A stretch of 56,619 nt of DNA. Source: an uncultured Bacteroidales bacterium. GTDB taxonomy: Bacteria > Bacteroidota > Bacteroidia > Bacteroidales > F082. Under the pieces are notes generated by a model. It saw nothing but the letters and a program-made list of their open reading frames with translations. It did not search any database and was not told where the DNA came from. The position numbers and the translations under genes were made by a program. The stretch is taken from positions 1-56,619 of the forward strand of contig CALBNV010000090.1 of NCBI GenBank assembly GCA_937896895.1, in the 5' to 3' direction. Of the stretch, positions 1 through 7,791 are shown piece after piece (the first letter of the stretch is position 1; the number at the start of each line of letters is the position of its first letter).

Positions 1-182
1 AAGTTGCTCTGAACTGATGTGATGTAAGTGGATATAAGTTACCTTTATTGTCTCGGATATCATGTCTTTTTATAATGAAGATCAATTGTTTAAATAATGC
101 AATTCTCTCACTCTCGAATTTCCACATTCAGCCCGCACCGTTTACACGACGTTGAAGAGGTACTGGCTTTTTTATGAAATTT
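1..182. other. No gene recognised at left edge
   Basis: AT-rich sequence with no convincing coding region on either strand. It could be the tail of an intergenic region whose other gene lies outside the window. Confidence 0.5.
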
Positions 183-312
183 CATATTTGACGGAATGGA
201 TTTGCCACAAATCACGGAATGAAAACTCCATATTTGACGGAATAAATTTACTTCAAATCACGGAATAAAATCGCCATATTTGACGGAATGAATTTGCTTC
301 AAATCACGGAAT
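183..312 (+). repeat. 46-bp tandem array upstream of DUF4143 ATPase
   Basis: Three direct copies start at 183, 229 and 275, exactly 46 bp apart; the third is incomplete. Each copy divides into two 23-bp halves, one containing tttgacggaat and the other aaatcacggaat, so a ggaat-ending motif recurs every 23 bp. The array ends about 10 bp before a first candidate -7 box (TATTTTTG, 322-329) and about 36 bp before a second (349-356), so it occupies the upstream promoter region of the ATPase gene. It is not a CRISPR array, because there are no variable spacers. An operator or iteron-like array bound by a regulator, possibly the ATPase itself, is an inference. Confidence 0.85.
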
Positions 313-371
313 TTTGATATTTATTTTTGATTTTCAGTTTGTTTTGAATATTTTTGTCGTGTAAAAAACGG

Positions 372-1673
372 ATGGAAATGTCAAATTTTGAATATAAAAA
401 ACGTATAGCAGATGGAATACTCGAGAAGAAATTAAAATCTTCTGGAGCCGTGTTGGTGGAAGGACCCAAATGGTGTGGAAAAACAACTACGTCAGAACAG
501 CATTCAAATAGTGTGAATTATATTTCAGACCCTGTCAATCTCCACAGAAACATGATTCTTGCAGAGGTTGATATAAATGCTTTGCTTGACGGTGATAAGC
601 CATTATTATTGGATGAGTGGCAGATTATCCCTCAATTATGGGATGCAGTGCGTTTTGCGGTAGATCATAGTAAAGGAATCGGGCAATTCATACTTACTGG
701 TTCTGCAGTTCCAGTGGATGCTGAAGAACAAAAGAAAATTAATCATACAGGCACAGGTCGAATAACAACGCTTAGAATGCGTCCTATGTCTTTGTGGGAG
801 TCTGAAGATAGCAATGGAGAGGTAAGTTTAGCGTATTTATTTGATAATCCCAATGCAGTAATTTTCAGTGAGTCGGGTGCCTCTATTGAAGATATTGCTT
901 TTCTTATATGTAGAGGTGGTTGGCCTATATCAACTACTTTGGAAAAAGAATATGCTCTTGAGACTGCTTTCTCCTATTATAAGGCTGTGACAGAAGTTGA
1001 TATTTCACGAATTGATGGAGTCAAACGTAGTACGACTCGAGCCAAACGATTAATGCGTTCTCTTGCTCGTCATCAGGGTAGTCAGGTTACATTGTCAGGA
1101 ATCAAATCTGATATGGCTTCAAATGATACGGAATCATTAGATGTCGATACCATATCTTCTTACATAGAGGCGTTAAAGAAAATATTTGTAATTGAAGATA
1201 TGGAAGCCTGGAATCCAAATTTGCGTTCTAAGGCAGCTATTAGATCTGCTGACACAAGGTATTTTGTCGATCCTTCGATTGCCGTTGCGGCACTTGGCAT
1301 AGGGCCGAAAGATCTGATGAACGATTTGAACACATTCGGGCTTTTCTTCGAGTCGATGGCGGTCCGCGATTTGCGGGTATATGCTGATGCGCTCATGGGC
1401 GAAGTGTTTCATTATAAGGACTCTTCAGGTCTTGAGTGCGATGCCGTGTTGCACCGATGGGACGGGACATACGGATTGATTGAGATTAAGTTGGGAGGAA
1501 AAGATAATGTCGAGAAAGGAGCAACTACGTTGAACAAACTTGCCGGAAAGATTGATACCGACAAGATGAAAGCCCCGTCATTCAAGATGGTTCTTACTGC
1601 CGCCGGTCAGTTTGCTTACAGACGGAAGGAAGATGACGTATATGTCGTTCCGATAGCATGTCTGAAGGATTGA
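372..1673 (+). CDS. AAA_14 / DUF4143 family ATPase
   Basis: A P-loop ATPase fused to a DUF4143 C-terminal domain with a PD-(D/E)XK nuclease-like fold. The Walker A motif GPKWCGKT lies at about residues 31-38 and Walker B (LLLDEW) at about 78-83. The C-terminal Asp of ECDAV (about 357) and the EIK triad (about 371-373) keep the nuclease-fold core residues. The family is widespread in bacteria and archaea and its function is unknown. I start it at the ATG at 372, giving 433 aa; an upstream TTG overlaps a TATTTTTG -7 box and is unlikely, and the ATG at 378 is also possible. The first 300 or so codons are clearly more AT-rich than the last 130, which look like host sequence, so the gene may be a recombinant. 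Its promoter region carries the 46-bp array. Confidence 0.85.
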   Translation: MEMSNFEYKKRIADGILEKKLKSSGAVLVEGPKWCGKTTTSEQHSNSVNYISDPVNLHRNMILAEVDINALLDGDKPLLLDEWQIIPQLWDAVRFAVDHSKGIGQFILTGSAVPVDAEEQKKINHTGTGRITTLRMRPMSLWESEDSNGEVSLAYLFDNPNAVIFSESGASIEDIAFLICRGGWPISTTLEKEYALETAFSYYKAVTEVDISRIDGVKRSTTRAKRLMRSLARHQGSQVTLSGIKSDMASNDTESLDVDTISSYIEALKKIFVIEDMEAWNPNLRSKAAIRSADTRYFVDPSIAVAALGIGPKDLMNDLNTFGLFFESMAVRDLRVYADALMGEVFHYKDSSGLECDAVLHRWDGTYGLIEIKLGGKDNVEKGATTLNKLAGKIDTDKMKAPSFKMVLTAAGQFAYRRKEDDVYVVPIACLKD

Positions 1674-1766
1674 ACTAAAAATATTATTGCCGTCCGATGA
1701 AGACTGAAACTGTTTAACCAAGCAACATAAAACAAGGAGCAGAGACAAAAAACTGTCAACTCAAGC

Positions 1767-2081
1767 TCATACCAATGCAATTTTATCACGTTCCACATTT
1801 TTGAAAAATGGCAAGGACGACATTCTGTCCCATTCGTCTTTTGAATAGGTGTGTACACTGAAATATTGCCCCAAGTCAAAGCCCAATTCCATCAACGGAT
1901 ATGCGATTTTTTCATAATCGTCATATTGTTTGGGACGATTGAGTAGCAGAAGCAAGTCCCAATCGGAATTTTCGTTATAATCACCACGGGCACGTGAACC
2001 ATAAAGATATAGCCGGGCTTCGGGTGGAAGAATTCTCTCACCCGATTCACGCAACATTTTTATGATTTCGATATAATCCAT
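1767..2081 (-). CDS. Solitary MNT-type nucleotidyltransferase
   Basis: A small nucleotidyltransferase-fold protein of 104 aa. The signature GS-x10-DxD is complete (GSRARGDYNENSDWD), so the metal-binding aspartates are present. Members of this family act as MntA antitoxins that AMPylate tyrosines of HEPN toxins (HepT). No HEPN gene follows or precedes this one, so it is either an orphan antitoxin or works on a distant partner. I chose the ATG at 2081 because a TAATTTTG -7 box at 2097-2104 lies just upstream; a longer reading frame starts inside or before that box. It points toward the preceding ATPase gene, so the two converge. Confidence 0.75.
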   Translation of the reverse strand: MDYIEIIKMLRESGERILPPEARLYLYGSRARGDYNENSDWDLLLLLNRPKQYDDYEKIAYPLMELGFDLGQYFSVHTYSKDEWDRMSSLPFFKNVERDKIALV

Positions 2082-2247
2082 GCAAAAATATTTTTGCAAA
2101 ATTACATAAAATTCAACATGTGAGCCGCATTTCAAGAAAAATTTCAGTGATTTATTGTATTTGGCAGTGTGTGTTTCCCTGATTTATGTTGATTTTGATA
2201 GAATGCTCACAATCCTATTATCCCCACACGCGGAGAAGTGATAATGA

Positions 2248-3573
2248 TTATTGTTCTTTCACCAATTTGAAAAATACCGAAATCTCTTCCTGATCTAAAA
2301 TCATTCTGACATCGAATTCTTTTTCTTGAGGCAGATACCCGTCTTTTTCGCAACGCAGGATTATTCTGACATTGCCGGCCGTCTGACGAGTCAAGCCGTT
2401 GATGTCTAATGATTTGGTTGACTCGTATGGTGTAGTTTGCATATAATTGTTGTTCGTGCTTTTCACGTTAGGCGTCGTGCTGACGACTCTCCAAAACACA
2501 TCAGCTCCTTGCGGTCTTGACTGTATGTCCCAACGAACAATGACATCTTTCAATGACTGTGTGTCTGCCGGGCTTTCAGTTTTTCCGGCACCATGGTTAG
2601 TTGAATAGCCCGAATTATTGTAATTATTTTGGTTGTTGTGATTATCTATATTGTAATTGCTACTATGGTCATTGTCATTGTTACTGCTTGTTTTGGTGAA
2701 TGTCAATTCATCATATAATTTTTGTGCATTGTCTTCGAACACGAATGTGTTAATATCTCCGTAGGGTTTTAAGACGATGTCTTTATATTCATATCCGTTA
2801 GGCTCAATAATCATGATGTTGGTGACGTCTTCCGGTATGGTTTCGAAAAACAGTGAGTATTCCCATACGCCTTTATTGATTGTCTTCAAGTTTTTGCCTG
2901 TCGCATCTATAATATTGATGTTTGATGTGTTTATCAACGAGTATTGGCTGCCATTTGACACATCTTCGATATATGTCTGCCTTGAGATTCCGATTTGCTG
3001 GGATGGTTCTGTCACAACGATTTTCAAGGTGACTTTTGTGTAGGCTTCTCTGTTCTCAATCTTTGTGATGAATGTTCGGTTGTCTTTGTTGTCTCCGTTT
3101 GCGTATGTAGATAACTCTTTTGTGTTGCCGAATAGTTCGTTTGCCAACGCCTCCGAGACTCCGACCAGTTCTCCGAGCGAGGATAATCTTGAATATTTTC
3201 TTGATGTCTTCCACACTCTTGAAGTTTTGATATCCAACAGTCTCGCGACAATATAATATTCGTCTCCGAATTTAGTGATTTCAGCCACACACACGTTGCT
3301 GGCACCATATTTCTTCCCTAAATCATATAGTTTGGCATCGTCGATTTCGTAATTTTCACGTTCCTGTTCGACCTGTGACATGAAGTCGGCAGTGCGTTCG
3401 ACAGCGATATAATCGTTGGCCTTGGTGATGGCCGACACCAATTCGCTGCCTAAGATGGTTTTTGTTTCAGGCGATATTCCTTCGGCAGATGTGACGTAAA
3501 CCGCCACGGTTTTTTGGCTGAATGCCATCAGAGGCAACATCAAACCTATTATGATTGCTGAGATTTTCTTCAT
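2248..3573 (-). CDS. CsgG/LpoB-like periplasmic protein with duplicated C-terminal domain
   Basis: Secreted protein of 441 aa with a Sec signal peptide ending near AFSQ (about residue 20). Residues 21-150 resemble the CsgG/LpoB-like fold used by outer-membrane assembly factors and penicillin-binding-protein activators: an early KTVAVYVTS strand, an AVERTADFMSQVEQER segment, and a late ARLLDIKTSRVW segment. A middle beta-rich region and an Asn-rich linker at about 293-325 follow. The last 100 residues (from VRWDIQSRPQGADVFWR) are nearly the same as the C-terminus of the neighbouring lipoprotein at 3644-4408. The pair is probably co-transcribed from the lipoprotein side. The exact role is not known to me; an envelope function is inferred from the signal peptide and domain type. 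Confidence 0.6.
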   Translation of the reverse strand: MKKISAIIIGLMLPLMAFSQKTVAVYVTSAEGISPETKTILGSELVSAITKANDYIAVERTADFMSQVEQERENYEIDDAKLYDLGKKYGASNVCVAEITKFGDEYYIVARLLDIKTSRVWKTSRKYSRLSSLGELVGVSEALANELFGNTKELSTYANGDNKDNRTFITKIENREAYTKVTLKIVVTEPSQQIGISRQTYIEDVSNGSQYSLINTSNINIIDATGKNLKTINKGVWEYSLFFETIPEDVTNIMIIEPNGYEYKDIVLKPYGDINTFVFEDNAQKLYDELTFTKTSSNNDNDHSSNYNIDNHNNQNNYNNSGYSTNHGAGKTESPADTQSLKDVIVRWDIQSRPQGADVFWRVVSTTPNVKSTNNNYMQTTPYESTKSLDINGLTRQTAGNVRIILRCEKDGYLPQEKEFDVRMILDQEEISVFFKLVKEQ

Positions 3574-3590
3574 GATTAAGTGAATAATAA

Positions 3591-3625
3591 GATGTTAAAG
3601 TGTGTCTTTAACACACTTTAACATC
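3591..3625. repeat. Perfect 15-bp inverted repeat (hairpin) between envelope genes
   Basis: Two perfectly complementary 15-nt arms (3591-3605 and 3611-3625) around a 5-nt loop, lying in the 70-bp gap between the two envelope genes. It has no following T-tract on the minus strand, so it is not a classic intrinsic terminator. An mRNA-processing or stabilising hairpin, or a protein-binding site, would fit. Confidence 0.8.
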
Positions 3626-3643
3626 ATAATACAACAATGGTTA

Positions 3644-4408
3644 CTATTCGCCCTCTTTTATAAGTCTGAAAAAAGCTACAATTTCTTCCTGGTCTAAAAC
3701 CATTCTGACATTAAATTCTTTTTCTTGTGGCAGATAACCTTCTTTCTCGCAACGTAGTATTATACTGACATTGCTGGCTGCTTCTGCTGTCAAACCCTTG
3801 ATGTCCAAAGCTTTAGTTGCTTCGTAAGGAGTGGTCTGCAAATATTTGTTGTTGGTGCTTTTTACTTCCGGTGTTCTGCTCACCACACGCCAGAATATAT
3901 CTGCACCTTGCGGACGTGACTGCACATCCCAACGGACAATTGTATTTTCCAAATCGGTATCACCATTCCCTTGAACAATTTCTTTCGGTTCCTCTTTCTT
4001 AGGTTCCTCTCTCTTAGGTTGATTATTCTTTGCCCGCATGAAAATCATAATCGATTTGGATTCAGGACGAGTAACGGCACCAGTAGCAGCATCGATACTG
4101 CCGCTGAGAATAAACCCCGGTCCCGTCAATAAATCCAACAAACAAACTGGATTGAATTTTTTATTGACAGTCACAGAACCTACCATTTCAGAATTCTCTG
4201 CATAAATCACAGATGGGTTATATCCTCTTCTGACTTTCACGTCAGTGGGTCCCATTACGTTATAATAAGTCTGCTTTCCGTCAACAGTGAGGTTCACGGG
4301 CTCTCCTGCGTTTGTTGAAACGGTCACCCTCGCTTTTGTCCCCGAAAAGATTGTTGCACAAGATGCCATCATCACTGACAACACCATAATTAATAGTAAT
4401 TTTTTCAT
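3644..4408 (-). CDS. Lipoprotein sharing its C-terminal domain with the downstream gene
   Basis: A predicted outer-membrane or periplasmic lipoprotein of 254 aa. The signal peptide ends in a lipobox with the lipidated Cys at residue 17 (MMASC). The N-terminal domain begins ATIFSGTKARVTVST, with a beta-strand pattern resembling carboxypeptidase-like or PEGA-type surface domains. A short charged linker rich in Lys-Glu-Pro (about 128-145) leads to a C-terminal domain from about residue 157 (VRWDVQSRPQGADIFWR). That domain is nearly repeated at the end of the 441-aa protein encoded next. Codon-level similarity is also high, so the domain duplication seems fairly recent. Function unknown; it is likely an envelope partner of its neighbour. 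Confidence 0.65.
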   Translation of the reverse strand: MKKLLLIMVLSVMMASCATIFSGTKARVTVSTNAGEPVNLTVDGKQTYYNVMGPTDVKVRRGYNPSVIYAENSEMVGSVTVNKKFNPVCLLDLLTGPGFILSGSIDAATGAVTRPESKSIMIFMRAKNNQPKREEPKKEEPKEIVQGNGDTDLENTIVRWDVQSRPQGADIFWRVVSRTPEVKSTNNKYLQTTPYEATKALDIKGLTAEAASNVSIILRCEKEGYLPQEKEFNVRMVLDQEEIVAFFRLIKEGE

Positions 4409-4538
4409 TAAACATTTTTGCCAGTTCTATCCCATCGGCTCATCGGTTTTTTTTGTTAATTTAATTGCAATTAATTAGTGCCGAAGGTTTCGCTGTGAAC
4501 TGCACACAAAAAAAGCGTGGCACTTTTTCGCCTTCATC

Positions 4539-4672
4539 GGAATCTTTGAGGTCTTCGACTACCTTTGACATTCCCAATTACAACGAGTAAAGCCCACGCC
4601 TATAATGGCGGGAGCGCCGTTGCTCTACTCTGGGAATGTCATGTTTGAAAGTGTCGAAGTTTCAAAGATTCC
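4539..4672. ncRNA. Long imperfect foldback element, candidate structured RNA
   Basis: About 134 nt that fold back on themselves in nested blocks. 4539-4549 pairs with 4662-4672 (11 bp), 4553-4559 with 4653-4659 (7 bp), 4566-4576 with 4631-4641 (11 bp), 4585-4589 with 4626-4630 (5 bp), and 4597-4600 with 4607-4610 closes the tip. Small internal loops separate the stems. No plausible protein is encoded on either strand. It lies in a 357-bp gap between the lipoprotein and HepT genes. Orientation cannot be set from structure alone; on the minus strand it is followed by a run of seven T residues. It could be a noncoding RNA or a dispersed palindromic element. Confidence 0.5.
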
Positions 4673-4765
4673 AGTGCAAGCTACTTCGCTTTTCCTTATT
4701 CTATGATGTGCATACCGCTTAATGCGTCTATCTCATAGGCCAAATGTTTGGTTAATAATCAGTTA

Positions 4766-5116
4766 TCAGTCTTTGTAATTATCAACAAGATAATCTATTA
4801 TCGGTTTCAATTTTGGGATGTCCATCTGAACAGTTTCCCATAATTGTTCGGGACGAATTCTATAATAACCATGAACCAACACATGGCGCATTCGTTCTAT
4901 ATCGTCCCAACAAACCTCGTTGTGAGTGCTTTTATATTCCTTTGTTAGCATATAAACAGCCTCACCGATAATTTCTATATGTTTAACATAGCCATAGAAA
5001 ATAATCGGGTCAGACAACACTTCTTCAAAAGAATGCGTGTCTTTGCGCGTCATCAACACGTTTATCGCATTCTGAATATGAAGCAGACGTTCTATATCTC
5101 TAACTTTCTCTCTCAT
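4766..5116 (-). CDS. hepT: HepT-like HEPN toxin (DUF86)
   Basis: A 116-aa all-helical HEPN-domain protein, the toxin half of an MntA-HepT (type VII) toxin-antitoxin pair. The RNase signature R-x4-H followed by G-Y is intact as RHVLVHGYY near residues 85-93; the tyrosine is the known site of AMPylation by the MntA partner in characterised systems. It overlaps the end of the upstream mntA gene by 17 bp, so the two are translated together. Family members cleave RNA, reportedly including tRNA ends. No truncation is visible. Confidence 0.85.
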   Translation of the reverse strand: MREKVRDIERLLHIQNAINVLMTRKDTHSFEEVLSDPIIFYGYVKHIEIIGEAVYMLTKEYKSTHNEVCWDDIERMRHVLVHGYYRIRPEQLWETVQMDIPKLKPIIDYLVDNYKD

Positions 5117-5399
5117 ATATCAGAATTTTATCGCGGTTGGCTGTTTCTTCTGCAAAAGGGAGCAGACATCCTTCCTCAACAAGGTCAACTTTCCGATGCA
5201 ATATATTTTCAAGCACACCTGTTAAATGAGATATGTAAAGCAGCGAGATTTTGGCATTATTATCGTACCTGACAAGGATGTCAATATCGCTTTCATCCGT
5301 TGCTTCGCCGCGCGAAAAAGAGCCAAACAACCAAGCCTTTTCAACAGGTACTGTCCTGAAGAAATCAGCAGTTCTTTGTGCTATCTGTTTGGCATTCAT
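5100..5399 (-). CDS. mntA: MntA-like antitoxin nucleotidyltransferase
   Basis: A 99-aa nucleotidyltransferase-fold protein with the complete GS-x10-DxD signature (GSFSRGEATDESDID). In characterised pairs MntA transfers AMP to a tyrosine in HepT and so neutralises it. It is the first gene of a two-gene operon with the HEPN gene at 4766-5116, overlapping it by 17 bp. A purine-rich stretch (agagaga) lies just before the ATG. Confidence 0.85.
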   Translation of the reverse strand: MNAKQIAQRTADFFRTVPVEKAWLFGSFSRGEATDESDIDILVRYDNNAKISLLYISHLTGVLENILHRKVDLVEEGCLLPFAEETANRDKILIYERES

Positions 5400-5427
5400 A
5401 TCTCTCTGTTAATAGATGTGTTTTAAA

Positions 5428-6378
5428 TTACTTCAGCAGTTTAACCTTCAGCGTCTCAATCATATCGACGGTCATCTTGTCGAGGTCGTACTTCGGGTTC
5501 CAGCCCCACTCGTTGCGGGCGCAGCTGTCGTCCATCTTGTTCGGCCATGAGTCGGCGATGGCCTGGCGGATCGGGTCGAACTTGTACTCCATCTCGAAGT
5601 TAGGATAGTACTTCTTGATGGCGTTGTAGATGATCTCCGGGTCGAAGCTCATGCTCGTGACGTTGAATGAGTTGCGGTGGACGAGCTTTTTGGGGTCGGC
5701 CTCCATGATGTTGACCATCGCGTCGAGAGCGTCAGGCATGTACATCATGTCCATGAACGTCCCTTTCGCTATCGGGCAGATGAACTTCTCGCCCTTGACG
5801 GCCGAATAATAAATCTCGACGGCGTAATCCGTAGTGCCTCCGCCTGGAAGTGTCAGGTTGGAGATGAGTCCCGGGAATCTGACGGAACGTGTGTCAACGC
5901 CGAAACGCGTGAAGTAATAGTCGCTCAACAGTTCGCCTGTCACCTTTGTGACGCCGTAAATCGTGTTAGGACGCTGTATGGTGTCCTGAGGCGTGTTGTC
6001 GCGCGGTGTCGATGTGCCGAAAGCGCCGATTGACGACGGCGTGAACACGGCGCAGCCGAAGAGACGCGCCACTTCGAGGCAGTTCACCAAGCTGCCGATG
6101 CCGACGTTCCAGCCGAGCATCGGGTTCTTCTCCGCCGTGGCGGAAAGGATCGCCGCGAGGTTGTAGATGGTGTCGATGTTATATCTCTTCACCACTTCGG
6201 CAATCTGCATTATCTGTGTCGAGTCGATTCTCTCAAAAGGCCCGTTCTCGACGATTTCACCTGTCAAAGGGCGAAGGTCGCTGGCGACCACGTTCTGGTT
6301 TCCGTAGATGCCGCGGAGCTTCTTCACCAATTCTGTTCCGATCTGACCGCCGGAACCAACGATTAATATCTTTTTCAT
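5428..6378 (-). CDS. tdh: L-threonine 3-dehydrogenase, SDR family
   Basis: NAD-dependent oxidoreductase of the extended SDR (UDP-glucose epimerase-like) superfamily, 316 aa. It carries the Rossmann motif GSGGQIG near the N-terminus, a serine-containing PSSIGAFG segment and the catalytic YGVTK (Y-x3-K). The close match to SDR-type threonine dehydrogenases, together with kbl immediately upstream, indicates oxidation of L-threonine to 2-amino-3-ketobutyrate, the first step of threonine-to-glycine conversion. I set the start at ATG 6378 (MKKILIVG), because the in-frame ATG six codons earlier adds residues outside the family pattern. The 53-bp gap to kbl contains a small accgca/tgcggt hairpin. Confidence 0.88.
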   Translation of the reverse strand: MKKILIVGSGGQIGTELVKKLRGIYGNQNVVASDLRPLTGEIVENGPFERIDSTQIMQIAEVVKRYNIDTIYNLAAILSATAEKNPMLGWNVGIGSLVNCLEVARLFGCAVFTPSSIGAFGTSTPRDNTPQDTIQRPNTIYGVTKVTGELLSDYYFTRFGVDTRSVRFPGLISNLTLPGGGTTDYAVEIYYSAVKGEKFICPIAKGTFMDMMYMPDALDAMVNIMEADPKKLVHRNSFNVTSMSFDPEIIYNAIKKYYPNFEMEYKFDPIRQAIADSWPNKMDDSCARNEWGWNPKYDLDKMTVDMIETLKVKLLK

Positions 6379-6431
6379 ATTGAAATGTGACCGCATTGCG
6401 GTTCTTTTAACTTTGCTCTTTTAACTTTTAA

Positions 6432-7619
6432 CTATTTAATAACTCCTAATTCCTTGCCGATTTTCACGAATGCTGCGATGCACTTGTCGAGATGTTCTTT
6501 TTCGTGTGCCGCCGAGATCTGGACGCGGATGCGTGCCTGGCCTTTCGGGACGACAGGGTAGTAGAAGCCTGTCACGAAGATGCCTTCTTCCTGCATCTTG
6601 GCGGCGAACTTCTGTGAAAGCGGTGCGTCGTAGAGCATGACGGCGCAGATGGCTGACTCTGACGGCTTGCAGTCGAAGCCTTTCGCAAGCATCTGTTTGA
6701 TGAAGTAGTCGGTGTTTGCGTGGAGCTTGTCCTGAAGCTCGTTGGTCTCTGTCATCATCTCGAACATGCGGATGCCTGCTGCCACGAGGCCCGGTGCCAT
6801 TGAGTTGGAGAAGAGGTACGGGCGTGAACGCTGACGGAGCATGTCGATGATTTCCTTACGACCTGTCGTGAAGCCGCCCATCGCGCCGCCGAATGCCTTA
6901 CCGAGTGTGCCGGTGAGGATTTCGATCTTGCCGCGGAGGTTGTAGCGCTCTGTCACGCCACGGCCTGTCTTGCCGACGACACCTGCCGAGTGGCTTTCGT
7001 CAACCATGACCATCGCGTCGTATTTCTGTGCGAGTTCGTATATCTTGTCGAGAGGGCATACGTTGCCGTCCATCGAGAACACGCCGTCGGTGACGATGAG
7101 GCGGAAACGGCATTTCTGCGCGTCCTGGAGTTGCTTTTCGAGGTCGGCCATGTCGGCGTTGGCGTAGCGGAAACGCTGTGCCTTGCAGAGACGGACGCCG
7201 TCGATGATGGAGGCGTGGTTCAGCGAGTCGCTGATGATGGCGTCGTCGGCGCCGAGCAACGGCTCGAACACGCCACCGTTTGCGTCGAAGCACGCTGCAT
7301 ATAAGATGGTATCTTCAGTACCGAAGAACTCGGCAATTTTCTGCTCGAGTTTCTTGTGCAGGTCCTGGCAACCGCAGATGAAACGCACCGAGGCCATGCC
7401 GAAGCCGCGCTCGTCCATGCCTTTCTTCGCCGCCGCGATAAGCTCCGGGTTGTTGCCCAAACCGAGGTAGTTGTTCGCGCAGAAGTTCAGGCATTTCTTG
7501 CCTTTCACAAGGATTTCAGCACCCTGAGGGCTTTCGATGATACGTTCATTCTTGTACAGTCCGTCGGCTTCAATCTGAGCCAATTCCTGCTGTAAGTACT
7601 TTTGGAAATTTGTGTACAT
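6432..7619 (-). CDS. kbl: Glycine C-acetyltransferase (2-amino-3-ketobutyrate CoA ligase)
   Basis: PLP-dependent alpha-oxoamine synthase of 395 aa, the normal length. The substrate-binding and cofactor motifs are clear: DSLNHASIIDG, VDESHSAG with the cofactor-contacting Asp, and the Schiff-base Lys in GTLGKAFGG. It cleaves 2-amino-3-ketobutyrate with CoA into glycine and acetyl-CoA, completing threonine breakdown begun by the dehydrogenase encoded immediately downstream. A TATTTTTG -7 box at 7651-7658 sits 32 bp before the ATG, so this is the first gene of a kbl-tdh operon. Confidence 0.95.
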   Translation of the reverse strand: MYTNFQKYLQQELAQIEADGLYKNERIIESPQGAEILVKGKKCLNFCANNYLGLGNNPELIAAAKKGMDERGFGMASVRFICGCQDLHKKLEQKIAEFFGTEDTILYAACFDANGGVFEPLLGADDAIISDSLNHASIIDGVRLCKAQRFRYANADMADLEKQLQDAQKCRFRLIVTDGVFSMDGNVCPLDKIYELAQKYDAMVMVDESHSAGVVGKTGRGVTERYNLRGKIEILTGTLGKAFGGAMGGFTTGRKEIIDMLRQRSRPYLFSNSMAPGLVAAGIRMFEMMTETNELQDKLHANTDYFIKQMLAKGFDCKPSESAICAVMLYDAPLSQKFAAKMQEEGIFVTGFYYPVVPKGQARIRVQISAAHEKEHLDKCIAAFVKIGKELGVIK

Positions 7620-7755
7620 GATATGTGTATTTTAAAAATTTTCTTGGGCGCAAAAATACAAAATCCGTTGGAAAAATGTATCGGTTTTCTTTAATTTATT
7701 TTACATGTTCAAAACTGACGGGAAAATGTGCTTTTATCTGTCAAAATAACAGTGG

Positions 7756-7788
7756 TACAAATTTTCGATTCAATGCTAAATCTGTACC
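7756..7788. repeat. 3' copy of the 32-bp repeat framing an ATPase gene
   Basis: A quasi-palindrome (tacaaattt ... aaatctgta) whose 32-bp core, 7757-7788, matches 8972-9003 at 30 positions in direct orientation. It lies just 3 bp beyond the ATPase stop codon. The half-sites are about 23 bp apart centre to centre. Confidence 0.85.
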
Positions 7789-7791
7789 AAG

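Noticed and set aside
183..312. CRISPR array
   Set aside because: Units are contiguous 46-bp direct repeats with no unique spacers and no cas genes nearby.
4539..4672. 6S RNA
   Set aside because: The shape is rod-like, but I cannot match the conserved 6S bubble or length, so it is left as an unnamed structured element.
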